DNA of 64,000 nucleotides from Chloroflexota bacterium (GCA_016875555.1 VGPG01000001.1:24001-88000); one strand, 5' to 3'; positions 34,885 through 49,322 are shown, counted from the stretch's first letter. Notes: generated from the sequence alone by a model not told the origin. Translations and numbers: made by a program.

Positions 34885-34957
34885 GCATTATCTCGACCGT
34901 TCTCGTGAGCAACTTGCCACACGCAATTGGTTACCGCCCGATATAAGCGAGGTTTCC

Positions 34958-38713
<3,756 letters not shown>

Positions 38714-38743
38714 TTGGGGTAGCACCCAAGGGAGTATAGAGAC

Positions 38744-41700
38744 ATGCTCGAAATCAACGATTTCAGTTCCATTCGCATCAGCTTGGCTTCTCCAGAGGCC
38801 ATTCGTGGATGGTCCAAAGGTGAAGTCACCAAGCCCGAGACCATTAACTACCGCACCCTGAAGCCCGAGCGCGATGGCCTCTTCTGTGAGAAGATCTTCG
38901 GCCCAACCCGCGACTGGGAGTGCTACTGTGGCAAGTACAAGCGCGTCCGCTATCGTGGCGTCGTCTGTGACAAGTGTGGCGTCGAGGTGACTCGCTCAAA
39001 GGTCCGCCGTGAGCGCATGGGACACATCCAACTCGCTACACCGGTCAGTCACATCTGGTTTGTCAAGGGCTCACCAAGCCGTCTCAGCTTGTTGCTCGAC
39101 ATTACCCCGCGTAATTTGGAGCGTGTCCTCTACTTCGCTGCGTACATTGTGACCAACGTCGATGAAGAGATGCGTGCCGAAATACGCGCCGAACTTGAGG
39201 CATTCTACGACGACAAAATCGCCACCCTCGAGCGCGATGCCGATAACAAGAAGGGACAAATCGCCACCGACTTGTCCAGTGATTTGGTTGATTTCGGTCA
39301 TCAACAAACTGAAAAAGCCGACTCATCCAATCGACAAATCGCCGATCTCGAAGCACAGCGTCGATCACTGAAGAGTGAGTACGAATCACTGCGCGAACAA
39401 CTCGAAAATCGCGAAGGTGAAAAGGTCGAAGAAGACTTGCTCTTCCGCTCCCACGTCTTAGTCGAAGAAGGCCGCGCCATCCGCGAAGAGACCATCGATT
39501 TACTTGATGAGCTGTATGAGCGTGAGACGGCTCAGTTCGATGCACAAGCCCAACAAATCTCGGACAACGATCTCTTGCGGAGCGCCAGCCGCGAACAGCT
39601 CGAGCAAACTGCGCGTGCAGAACAAAACCGCATCAGCGAAAAGCGCGACCGTGATATCGACCAGATGCTTAAAGAGAAGAAGCAGAAGCTCGATGCCCTC
39701 GACGCCATTCGCATGAAACGCATCCTGAGCGAAACAGACTATCGCGATTTGCGCGATATCGCTCCTGGTGTCTTTAAAGCTGAGATGGGCGCAAGTGCCA
39801 TCCGCGATCTCATCGCCCGCACCGTTGACCTCGACGGCTTGGCAACAGTGCTCCAGGATGAAATCAACAACACCAGCAATAGCCCCAAGCGCAAGAAGTT
39901 GACCAAGCGCCTGCGCGTAGTTGAAGCCTTCCGCAAGAGCGGCAACAAACCAGAGTGGATGATTATGACCGTTCTACCGGTCATCCCACCCGACTTGCGT
40001 CCCATGGTCCAACTCGACGGCGGACGCTTTGCTACCTCAGACCTCAATGATCTCTATCGTCGCGTCATTAATCGCAACAATCGCTTGAAACGATTGATGG
40101 AGCTCAATGCGCCCGATATCATCGTCCGCAACGAAAAGCGCATGCTCCAAGAGGCCGTCGATGCTCTCATCGATAACGGTCGTCGTGGGCGCGCTGTTAG
40201 CGGCAAGGGCAAACACCGTCTCAAGTCGCTCAGCGACATGTTGAAAGGCAAGCAAGGTCGCTTCCGTCAAAACTTGCTCGGTAAACGTGTCGACTACTCA
40301 GGCCGATCAGTAATCGTGGTTGGTCCAAGCCTTGAGCTGCATCAGTGTGGTCTGCCCAAAAAGATGGCACTCGAACTCTTCAAACCGTTCGTGATGCAAC
40401 GCTTGGTGCAGAACAAAGTTGTCGGCAACATCAAAGCGGCGAAGAAGCTCGTTGAACGCGTCAAGCCAGAGGTCTGGGATGTACTCGAAGAAGTCATCAA
40501 AGACTACTTGGTCTTGCTCAACCGCGCGCCTTCGTTGCACCGCTTGTCAATTCAGGCCTTCGAAGCCAAACTTATTGAAGGGTCGGCTATCCAGCTCCAC
40601 CCACTCGTGTGTACCGCCTTTAATGCTGACTTTGACGGTGACCAGATGGCCGTACACGTGCCGTTGTCCGTCAAAGCCCAGGAAGAAGCGCGTCTGCGCA
40701 TGCTCTCCAAGTACAACATCCTCTCACCAGCCACTGGTGACCCGATTATCACGCCGTCACAGGACATTGTGCTCGGGTGCTTCTACCTCACCATCATGAA
40801 TGATGGTGCCAAGGGAACTGGCAAAATCTTCACCTCAATAGAAGAAGCATTGCTTGCATACGACAAGGGGTTTGTTGACATTCAGGCGCCGATTTTTGTG
40901 CGTATGCAAGGAGTCAAGCTCCAAGGCGATAACGTCAAGGCGACCAAAGATGGCAAGAAGATTCCCGCCGAAGTGCGCAAATTGCCCGATGGTCCGAATG
41001 GCGAATCACGCATGCTACTCGAGACATCGGTTGGCCGCTTGATTTTCAATCAAGAACTACTTGCGCCATTGCAGTATCGCAATCACGAGGTCATCAAAGA
41101 TAGCCTCAAGCACATCATTGCCGACTGTTACAAGTACTACACCAACGTCGATAACTTAAGCGAAGCAGACCTCAACACGATTCGCACCAAGTACCCGAAT
41201 CGCCATTTCAGCGTCGAAGAATTAACACGCTACTATGGTTCGGAGCGTACCGCCGAACAGGCCGACAAAATCAAAGCCCTCGGATTCCATTACGCCATGC
41301 GTGGCGGTATGACCGTCGGCGTGCGCGACATCCAAGTACCCACCGAAAAGGTCGGTATCATCGCCCAAGCAGAATCTGAGCGTGATGCCACCCAGCGACG
41401 CTACATGCGTGGCTTGATGACCGAAGATGAGCGCTACAACAAAGTCATCAACATTTGGCGTGATGCCGGTGAAAAGATGACCAAGCAGGTCCGTGCGGTG
41501 AACGAGGTCCATGCCGAAAGTCTGGATACCGTTACCCCGAACCAAGTCAAACGCTTTAACCCGGTCTCGATGATGGTGACCTCAAAGGCCCGCGGTAACA
41601 TCAACCAGTTGACGCAGCTTTCGGGCATGCGTGGGTTGATGGCCGACCCATCAGGCAAAGTCATTGAGTTGCCGATCAAATCCAACTTCCGCGAGGGGTT

Positions 41701-43330
41701 GTCGGTGCTCGAGTACTTCGTATCGACACACGGTGGTCGTAAGGGTCTCGCAGACACCGCGTTGCGTACCGCAGATGCCGGTTACTTGACCCGCCGTCTG
41801 ATTGACGTCGCCCAAGACAACATCGTCACCATGGAAGACTGTGGGAGCACAGAGTCACTCCTGCTCCACAGCAACGATGACGACGAAGTCATGAAGCCAC
41901 TTCATCAGCGCGTCATTGGTCGTGTCACCGCCGAACCAATTCATGCACTCGACGGAAGTCTCCTGCTTGATACCAATGAAGAGATTCATGAGGATGTTGC
42001 GGGCCTGTTACCCACCAACAACATTCGATATGTGCGCATCCGTACGCCACTCTACTGCCAAGCCGAATACGGTATTTGTCGTAAGTGCTACGGCCGTAAC
42101 TTGGCCACCGGTAAATTGGTCGAAATCGGCGAAGCCGTCGGCATCATTGCCGCACAATCAATCGGTGAACCCGGTACACAGCTGACGTTGCGTACCTTCC
42201 ACACCGGTGGTTCGGCCACGGCTGCAGACATCACACAAGGGTTACCACGTATCATCGAAATTTTCGAGGCACGTGTCAAAGCCGAAACCAAAGCCACGTT
42301 GGCCGAACAAGATGGCGTGCTTACCCAAGATAAGAACGACAACAAGCACACCTTGCGGATTGACGATGAAGGCAGTGTCAATGACGAGCAAATCATGCCC
42401 GATCATTACGTCGCCGAAGTCGAACATGGGGCACAGGTCCACAAAAACCAAGTGATTGCCCGCAGTAATCGTACGGACATCGGCGGTCAACCAATGCGTG
42501 CCCGGCAAGATGGTGTCGCCATGGTCTCAGGTCGCGTGATTAATGTGGTCGCCACATATCACGAAATCGCCGAACACACCGTGGCCATAACTGCCCGCCT
42601 GCGCAAGGGTCTCGATAGTGGCAACCACGTCTATGTCGGCCAGTTCTTGACCGAGGGTGCCGCCCACCCACAAGAGCTCCTTGAGCTCCAAGGACGCGAC
42701 GTGTTGCAGAACTACCTGGTCAAGGAAGCCCAAAAGGTCTACCGTAGCCAAGGTGTGGACATTGACGATAAGCACATCGAAGTCATCATCCGCCAAATGC
42801 TCCGCCGCGTGCGTATCGCCGATCCAGGTGACACACACTATCTGCACGGCGAGACCGTCGACCAGGTCGAGTTGATGCGCGTTAACGCTGAAGTCTGGTC
42901 ACAAGGTGGTATGCCTGCCGTAGCAACGTCACATCTGCTCGGTATCACCCGCGCCTCGTTGACCACGGATAGTTTCTTGTCGGCTGCATCGTTCCAAGAG
43001 ACCACTCGTGTCTTGACCGAAGCCGCTATCACCGGCAAGATTGACTACTTGCGTGGTCTCAAAGAGAACGTGGTCATCGGTAAGCTTATTCCTGCCGGTA
43101 CTGGTGCCGAAGAGCGCCGCCGTATCGCCATCAAAGCCGAAGAGGATGCCGCCAAGCAGGTTGCCGCATCAACCCATGATGCCGTTGCCGTTGCCGAAGC
43201 ACCAACCACCAAAGATCCCGAGAATGAGCCAGTCATGGTAGCAACCCTCCGCACGCCCACCATGAGCGACGAAGAGTTGGCTGCACGCCAAATGGCTGAA
43301 GCACTCCGCAAGGATTTACCTCCGCAATAA
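38744..43330 (+). CDS. rpoC: RNA polymerase beta-prime subunit
   Basis: A 1528-residue subunit. The N-terminal zinc-binding segment [20 protein letters not shown] is present, as is the catalytic [16 protein letters not shown] motif with three metal-binding aspartates. The second zinc site uses the C-x-x-C segment [14 protein letters not shown]. The trigger-loop and bridge-helix region [20 protein letters not shown] and the RTFHTGG block follow. Between residues about 130 and 330 there is a charged coiled-coil insertion ([20 protein letters not shown]). A variable acidic/alanine-rich tail ends the protein. Co-transcribed with rpoB. Confidence 0.98.
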   Translation: MLEINDFSSIRISLASPEAIRGWSKGEVTKPETINYRTLKPERDGLFCEKIFGPTRDWECYCGKYKRVRYRGVVCDKCGVEVTRSKVRRERMGHIQLATPVSHIWFVKGSPSRLSLLLDITPRNLERVLYFAAYIVTNVDEEMRAEIRAELEAFYDDKIATLERDADNKKGQIATDLSSDLVDFGHQQTEKADSSNRQIADLEAQRRSLKSEYESLREQLENREGEKVEEDLLFRSHVLVEEGRAIREETIDLLDELYERETAQFDAQAQQISDNDLLRSASREQLEQTARAEQNRISEKRDRDIDQMLKEKKQKLDALDAIRMKRILSETDYRDLRDIAPGVFKAEMGASAIRDLIARTVDLDGLATVLQDEINNTSNSPKRKKLTKRLRVVEAFRKSGNKPEWMIMTVLPVIPPDLRPMVQLDGGRFATSDLNDLYRRVINRNNRLKRLMELNAPDIIVRNEKRMLQEAVDALIDNGRRGRAVSGKGKHRLKSLSDMLKGKQGRFRQNLLGKRVDYSGRSVIVVGPSLELHQCGLPKKMALELFKPFVMQRLVQNKVVGNIKAAKKLVERVKPEVWDVLEEVIKDYLVLLNRAPSLHRLSIQAFEAKLIEGSAIQLHPLVCTAFNADFDGDQMAVHVPLSVKAQEEARLRMLSKYNILSPATGDPIITPSQDIVLGCFYLTIMNDGAKGTGKIFTSIEEALLAYDKGFVDIQAPIFVRMQGVKLQGDNVKATKDGKKIPAEVRKLPDGPNGESRMLLETSVGRLIFNQELLAPLQYRNHEVIKDSLKHIIADCYKYYTNVDNLSEADLNTIRTKYPNRHFSVEELTRYYGSERTAEQADKIKALGFHYAMRGGMTVGVRDIQVPTEKVGIIAQAESERDATQRRYMRGLMTEDERYNKVINIWRDAGEKMTKQVRAVNEVHAESLDTVTPNQVKRFNPVSMMVTSKARGNINQLTQLSGMRGLMADPSGKVIELPIKSNFREGLSVLEYFVSTHGGRKGLADTALRTADAGYLTRRLIDVAQDNIVTMEDCGSTESLLLHSNDDDEVMKPLHQRVIGRVTAEPIHALDGSLLLDTNEEIHEDVAGLLPTNNIRYVRIRTPLYCQAEYGICRKCYGRNLATGKLVEIGEAVGIIAAQSIGEPGTQLTLRTFHTGGSATAADITQGLPRIIEIFEARVKAETKATLAEQDGVLTQDKNDNKHTLRIDDEGSVNDEQIMPDHYVAEVEHGAQVHKNQVIARSNRTDIGGQPMRARQDGVAMVSGRVINVVATYHEIAEHTVAITARLRKGLDSGNHVYVGQFLTEGAAHPQELLELQGRDVLQNYLVKEAQKVYRSQGVDIDDKHIEVIIRQMLRRVRIADPGDTHYLHGETVDQVELMRVNAEVWSQGGMPAVATSHLLGITRASLTTDSFLSAASFQETTRVLTEAAITGKIDYLRGLKENVVIGKLIPAGTGAEERRRIAIKAEEDAAKQVAASTHDAVAVAEAPTTKDPENEPVMVATLRTPTMSDEELAARQMAEALRKDLPPQ

Positions 43331-43360
43331 TAAGGTCAACTAATCCCATCTCCGTATACC

Positions 43361-43399
43361 ACAAACGCCCCCAAGATTCATCATCTTGGGGGCGTTTGT
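43361..43399. terminator. Bidirectional terminator after rpoC
   Basis: ACAAACGCCCCCAAGAT pairs perfectly with ATCTTGGGGGCGTTTGT (17 bp, 5-base loop) between the convergent rpoC and oxidoreductase genes. Confidence 0.85.
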
Positions 43400-43413
43400 G
43401 ATGGATACCTCAC

Positions 43414-44376
43414 TTAAAACCGCTTTACCACCTCTTCGGCAAACTGTGCCACCCGCTCACGTTCGTACGCCACTCGTGGCAAATATGCGATGATGTAATC
43501 GGCTCCGGCATCTACCAGTTGCCCGACTCGCTCACGTACTTGCTCGGGCGTACCTACAAATGTCGCCTTACGGAAATCCTCAAGGCTCGCCTTGCCACGC
43601 GCTTTGGCAGTCGCACGTTCAGGATCCTCACCCGGATTAATCATAAAGACGTTAAGGTTTGTGCTCTTTGCAATGGTCGCATAATCGCGGCCGAGTACAT
43701 CACAGTGCTCCTTGAGCACGGCCAATTTTTGACGGACAGTCTCGGGATTGCCACCACCCACATTACATGCCTGTCCGTACTTCGCTACCAACTTTAACGT
43801 CACTTTTTCGCCACCACCGCCCAACCACAATGGTATATGCGGCGACTGAATGCCTTTGGGCTCATTAATTGGACCATCAATCGAATAGAATTTGCCCTTA
43901 TACACCGGCTTTTCTTCGGTCCACATTTTGACAATGATTTCGACGGCCTCGCGGAACGCACGCATACGCTCGGGGACATCGGGGAACCCGTAGCCGTACG
44001 CACGCCATTCATGCTCATACCACCCTGCGCCCAATCCGCACAACAACCGACCAGCACTCATCACATCAATCGTTGACACAATTTTGGCCAGGAGTGCCGG
44101 GTTGCGATACCCATTACACGTCACCATCTGACCAATCTTGATAGAACGCGTATCACGTGCGAGACCAGCCGTGATTGACCAACACTCAAATGTCGTCTCC
44201 ATCTCAGGGGTTGGTACCGTATGAAAATGATCGTACACCCAAATTGAATCAAACCCGGCCTGCTCTGCATCACGACCAACTGCGGTCATCGCCTCGTACT
44301 GCGCTAATGGATCGCGAATCTCGACAAGATCCATACGCCAACCTTGTGGCACAAAGACTCCGAACTTCACACTCAT
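43414..44376 (-). CDS. Luciferase-like (LLM class, probably F420-dependent) oxidoreductase
   Basis: A 320-residue TIM-barrel flavin/F420 oxidoreductase: KFGVFVPQGW at the first strand, GFDSIWVYDHFHTVPTP, KIGQMVTCNGYRNPALLAK, GRLLCGLGAGWYEHEW and PLWLGGGGEKVTLKLVAKYG, then TPEQVRERVGQLVDAGADY. These are the standard landmarks of the LLM family. The GWYEHEWRAYGYGFP stretch is common in F420-dependent members, but flavin use cannot be excluded. The substrate is unknown. AGGAG precedes the ATG. Confidence 0.9.
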   Translation of the reverse strand: MSVKFGVFVPQGWRMDLVEIRDPLAQYEAMTAVGRDAEQAGFDSIWVYDHFHTVPTPEMETTFECWSITAGLARDTRSIKIGQMVTCNGYRNPALLAKIVSTIDVMSAGRLLCGLGAGWYEHEWRAYGYGFPDVPERMRAFREAVEIIVKMWTEEKPVYKGKFYSIDGPINEPKGIQSPHIPLWLGGGGEKVTLKLVAKYGQACNVGGGNPETVRQKLAVLKEHCDVLGRDYATIAKSTNLNVFMINPGEDPERATAKARGKASLEDFRKATFVGTPEQVRERVGQLVDAGADYIIAYLPRVAYERERVAQFAEEVVKRF

Positions 44377-44546
44377 GGACTTACTCCTTGTTCAAGTTAG
44401 AAGTTACACGTATTGGAAATTACATCTTCTGGGGCACAATCGTACAATAGCACAATTTTTGCTTTTTTTGTGCATCAAAACTCATTCTTCCGGCACGAAT
44501 ACCGGAATAGATGTGCACACCCGCACGGCCCTATGTCGTGTATGCA

Positions 44547-44588
44547 CAAAAACCCCGCTCTGTACCGGCACATTCGGTACAGAGCGGG
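44547..44588 (-). terminator. Intrinsic terminator of nrdJ
   Basis: On the minus strand CCCGCTCTGTACC and GGTACAGAGCGGG form a 13-bp stem with a 9-base loop, followed by GTTTTTG. It starts 18 bases past the nrdJ stop. Confidence 0.88.
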
Positions 44589-44605
44589 ATGAATACGCGA
44601 ACCAT

Positions 44606-46891
44606 CTACGTCAACGATACCTCACATGCACCACCGACACAGGCCAGCTCTTGCGCCGCATTCGTGAGGTCACTCTCCTCGTAGCGCCATACTTTACTGA
44701 AGTCAATCTCCGGGAAGGTTGCTGCCAACTTCTCGTACTCTTCCTTGGTGACTTCAACGTATGGCATTTGTGCATATTGAGCATCAAAAGTTGGCAAGAA
44801 CGACATACCACCTACTTGCTCACGATGCTCCCATACCCACTTCATCACATCAAGCACCTCTTCGGGGCGATAGGTGATGGTCACCGATGGGTTGTGTTCG
44901 GTCCAGAAGAGCTTGTTCTGCAACCAGAACTCACACTGCTGAATTGCACTCACATCACCACGAGTGATGGAACCATCTGGTGACTTCATGGGGAAGTGAA
45001 CGACCCAAGTCGTTGCGTTATCCACTGTCTGGCCATTCTCGGGATCCATCGGCACGCCGGCATCACGCAACACCTTGAAGATGGGCGAATGGACCGAGAC
45101 GCGCACATTACGGATATAGTATGGCGCCCACCGTGGGTGCAAACCACTGGCACAATTCAACAACTGCGATGAATTACCGCTGGGCTTGACACAGGTGATT
45201 GAGGCCGATTGGTTGATGCCCAACTTGCTGGCAACATCACGGTTCACCTCAATTGACACTTCACGCAACTGGCGCTTGAACTGCGCATCTTGGGCGGCAA
45301 CACTGTCCATTTGGCCAGTGATATCAACACCCAACAAACGCTCTTCTTCACAGTTCTTCTGCCACTGAGGGCGCAATCCGGGGAAGTTGGTAGCCAACGA
45401 CTGAATTGAACCGATGATGGTGGCAACTTCGACCTTCTCACGCAATGTCTCATACGTGTCATCGGCACGTGCCACTGCCGCGGTCAAGTTACAGAACTGC
45501 CATGGGCGCAAGTTAATTTCACCACACGGGTTGGTGCCGAATTCGGCTTCTTTACGTCGGGCCGGCTTCATCGTGTTGGCACCTTCACGGTTGAAGATAC
45601 CAGGCTCACCACGACCCGAATCGACCATCTCCATGAACTGGTGAATGAATTCGTGCTGTGTCAACCCGCCAACCGGCCATACCGCCGAATTGTTGGCGTT
45701 CCAACGATGGCTGTTCTCACGCTCGAAATCGCCACTCTTTGACTGCAACAGCTCCTGATCATCCGGATCAAACAGCGAAATCATCGCCGTACGACGTACA
45801 CCGCCTGATACCGCTGCGTTACCTACCACACACATCATGTCGTGTGCATCAATCGGTCGCAAGAACGAACCCTGGCGAGAGAAGATCTTTCGACGCATGA
45901 AATCAAGCGTGACACGGAGTGGCTCAGGACCTGAGGCACGACCACCCTTGATGCGCAATGCGGTACCGGCTGGACGCAACAACGACAAGTCGAAGTGCAC
46001 ATCGCCACCATCCCACCATGTCTGCAAGCCGAAGCGCAATGCGTCAGCCCAACCCTCTGCAGAGTCCTCTACCACGTACGTCACTGGGGCCAAACCCTTC
46101 TGACGTTTGATACGTGGGAAATTCTCGACATACTTGCTCTCAACCGAATATCCGACACCACACCCAGCCATCGAAATAATCAATGCCTCAACAAATGAGT
46201 CGATACTCTCTACTGGCTGATAACTGCAGTTGTAGATTGCAATATTGTTGCGTCTGGCCGCTGGACCGGCCATAGCCAACAACCGCATGGATGGCATCGC
46301 ACGCATCTCCAAAACGGCCTTGCGCACACGCTCATACGTCTCACGAGGCAAACGATCGCCTGCCAACTCGTACAAGTAGTCAACGGATCGGTCAACTGTC
46401 TCGATCCATGTCTCACGGCGCCCTAACTCGTAGTTGAACCGTGAATACTTGTCGAAAAACTGAAACTTCTGCAACGCAGTAGGAAAGTATTTGTCCGATG
46501 CCGCAAACGCCGCTCGCACTTCTTCAGGAATTGGCCGACGCTCGCGCTCTTTGGCACGCTCTGCACGATACAAAATATATCGCTTGGCCGCCTCAAACTC
46601 ACCTGCTGCCTGCAGTACCATCTCAACGATGTCCTGCACATCTTCAACTGTTGGCGTACCACGCGTTGACTTCGCTGCCACAATATTAACAACACGTCTG
46701 GTTAATTCGTGTACTGAAGTACTCGGCTCACGTCCAAAGCTTTGGAAACAACGCATAATCGCATTCTCAATACGATTTGCGTCAAATGTGACTTGTCGAC
46801 CATCGCGCTTGAAGATTGTCTGCGGTACCTGAATACCACTTTCTTGCGATGATGCTGAATCCGACGATACCATCGTCTCTTCTAAGGTCAT
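44606..46891 (-). CDS. nrdJ: Adenosylcobalamin-dependent (class II, monomeric) ribonucleotide reductase
   Basis: A 761-residue enzyme. An N-terminal ATP-cone-like domain (IFKRDGRQVTFDANRIENAI) precedes the catalytic barrel. Active-site elements match the Lactobacillus-type monomeric enzyme: YNCSYQP (first redox cysteine), then NPCGEI followed by a second cysteine 11 residues on (C-G-E ... F-C), which supplies thiyl-radical Cys, Glu and the partner Cys. The C-terminal swinging pair is CVGGAC near the end. It makes deoxynucleotides without oxygen, using coenzyme B12. Start: GGGAGG lies 7 bases before the ATG at 46891 (the alternative GTG at 46897 touches the site). No cobalamin riboswitch is visible upstream. 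Confidence 0.95.
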   Translation of the reverse strand: MTLEETMVSSDSASSQESGIQVPQTIFKRDGRQVTFDANRIENAIMRCFQSFGREPSTSVHELTRRVVNIVAAKSTRGTPTVEDVQDIVEMVLQAAGEFEAAKRYILYRAERAKERERRPIPEEVRAAFAASDKYFPTALQKFQFFDKYSRFNYELGRRETWIETVDRSVDYLYELAGDRLPRETYERVRKAVLEMRAMPSMRLLAMAGPAARRNNIAIYNCSYQPVESIDSFVEALIISMAGCGVGYSVESKYVENFPRIKRQKGLAPVTYVVEDSAEGWADALRFGLQTWWDGGDVHFDLSLLRPAGTALRIKGGRASGPEPLRVTLDFMRRKIFSRQGSFLRPIDAHDMMCVVGNAAVSGGVRRTAMISLFDPDDQELLQSKSGDFERENSHRWNANNSAVWPVGGLTQHEFIHQFMEMVDSGRGEPGIFNREGANTMKPARRKEAEFGTNPCGEINLRPWQFCNLTAAVARADDTYETLREKVEVATIIGSIQSLATNFPGLRPQWQKNCEEERLLGVDITGQMDSVAAQDAQFKRQLREVSIEVNRDVASKLGINQSASITCVKPSGNSSQLLNCASGLHPRWAPYYIRNVRVSVHSPIFKVLRDAGVPMDPENGQTVDNATTWVVHFPMKSPDGSITRGDVSAIQQCEFWLQNKLFWTEHNPSVTITYRPEEVLDVMKWVWEHREQVGGMSFLPTFDAQYAQMPYVEVTKEEYEKLAATFPEIDFSKVWRYEESDLTNAAQELACVGGACEVSLT

Positions 46892-47049
46892 GATCACCCT
46901 CCCCAGAGATTACAAATACATGACACGAATACCGCTTATTATCCCTCTCAGACGCCATTTCACACCACCTACACACCTTAATACTACACAGTGTAATGGT
47001 ATTTTGTGGTGAACAAACGAGGGCTAAAATACTTCATTTCAGCCCAGAA

Positions 47050-47065
47050 ACACAACATATAGTGG
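47050..47065 (-). promoter_or_regulatory. NrdR-box candidate upstream of nrdJ
   Basis: The minus strand reads CCACTATATGTTGTGT, matching 14 of 16 positions of the NrdR consensus as I recall it (ACACTATATATAGTGT). It lies about 160 bases before the nrdJ start. Only weak second boxes are visible at the expected 31-33-bp phase (near 47083-47098), so the assignment is tentative. Confidence 0.45.
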
Positions 47066-47175
47066 TGTCTGCGTGGGAGAGGTAACTAAATAGCGTACAG
47101 GTATGCTAACATAGCGAGCGTTGTCTGTCAAGCAGTTTTCATAGAAGAATTAATTCACCGAGACCGAAGAGATTA

Positions 47176-47204
47176 TTGACATTGGTCCTGAGTTACGTTA
47201 ACAT
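47176..47204 (+). promoter_or_regulatory. Promoter of the peptide ABC transporter operon
   Basis: A perfect TTGACA (47176-47181), 17 bases, TAACAT (47199-47204), about 123 bases upstream of the binding-protein GTG start. Confidence 0.65.
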
Positions 47205-47326
47205 TCCAACTTACGAATACCAAAATTGTAGGCGTACTCATACCCGTGTGTACACGTGGATATCAGGTTCAAACTGCGTTTTGGAGTAGTTCGCAACAGG
47301 TTCTCAATCAAACAGGAGAAGAGATC

Positions 47327-49273
47327 GTGAAGAAGCAGCACATTTTGCGTCGTGCCGCAATTCTCTTTGTCGCTGCCGTGGTTGCGCCGATGATTGCTGC
47401 GTGTGGTGGTTCAGCCGCCACCGAGCCACAAGTCATCCGCGAGACGGTTGTGGTCAAAGAGACGAGTGCCCCTATCGTCGAGACGGTCGTCGTCAAGGAA
47501 GAAGTTGAAGTCGCCAAGGACACGTCCTTCACCACCCCTCACCCAATTTTGGGTGATGTAAAGGTTCGTCAGGCAATTGCTCACTGTGTCAATCGACCAG
47601 AGTTGATCAAGTCGGTCTATCCGTTCTTGACTGACGAGCAACAACAGGGTTTGTTGATGGACACCTTCTTGCCCAAGAGTCACTGGGCTGCCAACAACAC
47701 CAGCATTGTCAGCTACCCATTCGATCCAGAGAAGGGTATGGCATTGTTGAAGGAAGCCGGTTGGGAAGAGGGCTTTAATGCCGACGGCTTGCCGTTGTTC
47801 CTCAAGTTCACCACCACCAATGCTGCCTTCCGTCAAACATGGGCAACCGTGCTTGAGCAGCAGTTGAAAGACAACTGTGGCATCGCGATTTCACGCACCC
47901 ATGCCCCAGGCTCATGGTGGTTCGGTGACACCACAGGTTTGTCACGCCGCGACTTCGAGTTGGGTGCCTTCGCATGGGTCGGTCAGACCGATCCAGGCGG
48001 TATCTCACTCTACGCCTGTAACCAGATTCCACTGCCCAGCAACAACTGGGAGGGTCAGAACTACATGGGTTGGTGTAACGAGACGGCCAGCAAGGCCATC
48101 ATCGCCGCCAACAACACCTTGGACAAGGCCGAGCGCGTCAAGCAGTACGCCATCGTCCAAGAAGAGTTCACCAAAGACATGGTCAGCTTGCCACTCTTCA
48201 ATCGCTTGGAGGCCGCCGCTGCCAACAAGAACTTGAAGAACTTCAAGCCAAACCCAACCGAATACTACACCTGGAACGTCGAGGAGTGGGAGCTCGCAGG
48301 TAAGGACACCGTCGTGTTGGCCTTCACCCAGGAGCCAGCATCACTCTACACGTTGGTTGAGAGCGCCGCTGTGGCCACCACCGCCGCTGGCTTGCTCAGC
48401 GCCCGTGGCGTCACCAGCCTCGACTACGACTACCAAGCCGTTGGTATGACTAAGTTGCCATCAATCGGCGACGGTGCCACCAATGAAGATGTCGAAGTCA
48501 AGGCCGGCGACATGGTGTGGACCACCTCAGGCGAGGCAGTAGCCTTAGCCGAGGGTGTTGAAGTCACCAATGCGGCTGGTGAGACCGTCGTGTGGGACGG
48601 CAGCAGTGCATTGACCATGAAGAAACTGACCGTCAGCTTCGAGATGAAGCCCGGCATGAAGTGGCAAGATGGCATCCCAGTCAGCAAGGCTGACTACGAG
48701 CTCGGCTACAAGGTATCATGTGACCCTGAGTCAGGTGCCACCACCTTCACCTTCTGTGATTCAGTTGCCACCTTCACCCAGGAGAGCGACACCAAGCAGA
48801 CCTTGGTATTCCACCCTGGCGTGCAGTGGCCAACCTTCTACACCGGTGGCTTCGGTGCATCACCAGCCCACCAGGTCATCGAGAGTGATGGACCATACAA
48901 GGGTAAGAAGTTGGCAGAGGTCCCAGCCAAGGATTGGCCAACCTTGCCAGAAGTCGCCGAGAAGCCATTGAGCACCGGACCATACAAGATCGTCTCATGG
49001 GAGAAGGGTCAGAAGATGGTATTCGAGGCCAATGAGAACTACTACGGCAATGCCCCCAAGATCAAGAACTTGGTCATCCAGTTCTATGAGGACACCAATG
49101 CCGCAGTGGCTGCGCTCTTGACCGGTAACGTGGATGTCGTCGGTACCGAGACCCTTGGTGCCGGTGCCGAGGTTGAGACAGTCGTCAAGGCCGCCGAAGA
49201 AGGCAAGTTGCAAGTCCAGACGTTGGCCAGCCCAACCTGGGAGCACATTGACTTCAACCTCTTCATCAAGTAA
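47327..49273 (+). CDS. Peptide ABC transporter lipoprotein (SBP family 5), apparently circularly permuted
   Basis: A 648-residue binding lipoprotein. The GTG at 47327 is chosen because AGGAG lies 8 bases upstream and the signal peptide starts there; its lipobox is IAAC. A linker rich in VVVKE follows. The domain order is unusual. Residues about 70-325 contain what is normally the C-terminal part of family 5 binding proteins (VRQAIAHCVNRPELI, FLPKSHWA, YPFDPEKGMALLKEAGW, FAWVGQTDPGG, GQNYMGWCNETA, TWNVEEWEL). Residues about 327-648 then contain the normally N-terminal part (TVVLAFTQEPASLYTLVE, MKPGMKWQDGIPVSKADYEL, STGPYKIVSWEKGQKMVFEA, NAAVAALLTGNVDVV). They end in WEHIDFNLFIK, which in ordinary members runs directly into VRQAI. 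Both halves look complete. Confidence 0.88.
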   Translation: MKKQHILRRAAILFVAAVVAPMIAACGGSAATEPQVIRETVVVKETSAPIVETVVVKEEVEVAKDTSFTTPHPILGDVKVRQAIAHCVNRPELIKSVYPFLTDEQQQGLLMDTFLPKSHWAANNTSIVSYPFDPEKGMALLKEAGWEEGFNADGLPLFLKFTTTNAAFRQTWATVLEQQLKDNCGIAISRTHAPGSWWFGDTTGLSRRDFELGAFAWVGQTDPGGISLYACNQIPLPSNNWEGQNYMGWCNETASKAIIAANNTLDKAERVKQYAIVQEEFTKDMVSLPLFNRLEAAAANKNLKNFKPNPTEYYTWNVEEWELAGKDTVVLAFTQEPASLYTLVESAAVATTAAGLLSARGVTSLDYDYQAVGMTKLPSIGDGATNEDVEVKAGDMVWTTSGEAVALAEGVEVTNAAGETVVWDGSSALTMKKLTVSFEMKPGMKWQDGIPVSKADYELGYKVSCDPESGATTFTFCDSVATFTQESDTKQTLVFHPGVQWPTFYTGGFGASPAHQVIESDGPYKGKKLAEVPAKDWPTLPEVAEKPLSTGPYKIVSWEKGQKMVFEANENYYGNAPKIKNLVIQFYEDTNAAVAALLTGNVDVVGTETLGAGAEVETVVKAAEEGKLQVQTLASPTWEHIDFNLFIK

Positions 49274-49284
49274 TTTGTTGGTGC

Positions 49285-49322
49285 ATACCCCCAATCAGCC
49301 TGTGCTGATTGGGGGTATTTGG
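49285..49322 (+). terminator. Hairpin between the binding protein and permease genes
   Basis: ATACCCCCAATCAGC and GCTGATTGGGGGTAT form a perfect 15-bp stem with a 4-base loop followed by TTTGG. In ABC operons such structures allow more binding protein than permease to be made by partial termination and 3'-end protection. Confidence 0.8.

Larger units (their letters stand above)
46892..47326. other. Divergent control region between nrdJ and the ABC operon
   Basis: This 435-base gene-free region holds a candidate NrdR box (47050-47065), a hairpin at 47021-47045 (GGGCTAAAAT with ATTTCAGCCC) and a plus-strand promoter (47176-47204). The short in-frame extension from 47246 to 47327 is unlikely to be translated. 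Nothing else is recognisable. Confidence 0.6.

Noticed and set aside
34703-34957. Upstream extension of rpoB by 85 codons
   Set aside because: It begins before the main promoter (34722-34750), lacks a ribosome-binding site and is unlike any RpoB N-terminus; 34958 has a good site.
46892-47326. Cobalamin riboswitch upstream of nrdJ
   Set aside because: Looked for because the enzyme needs B12, but no B12-box-like sequence or matching multi-stem layout is visible.
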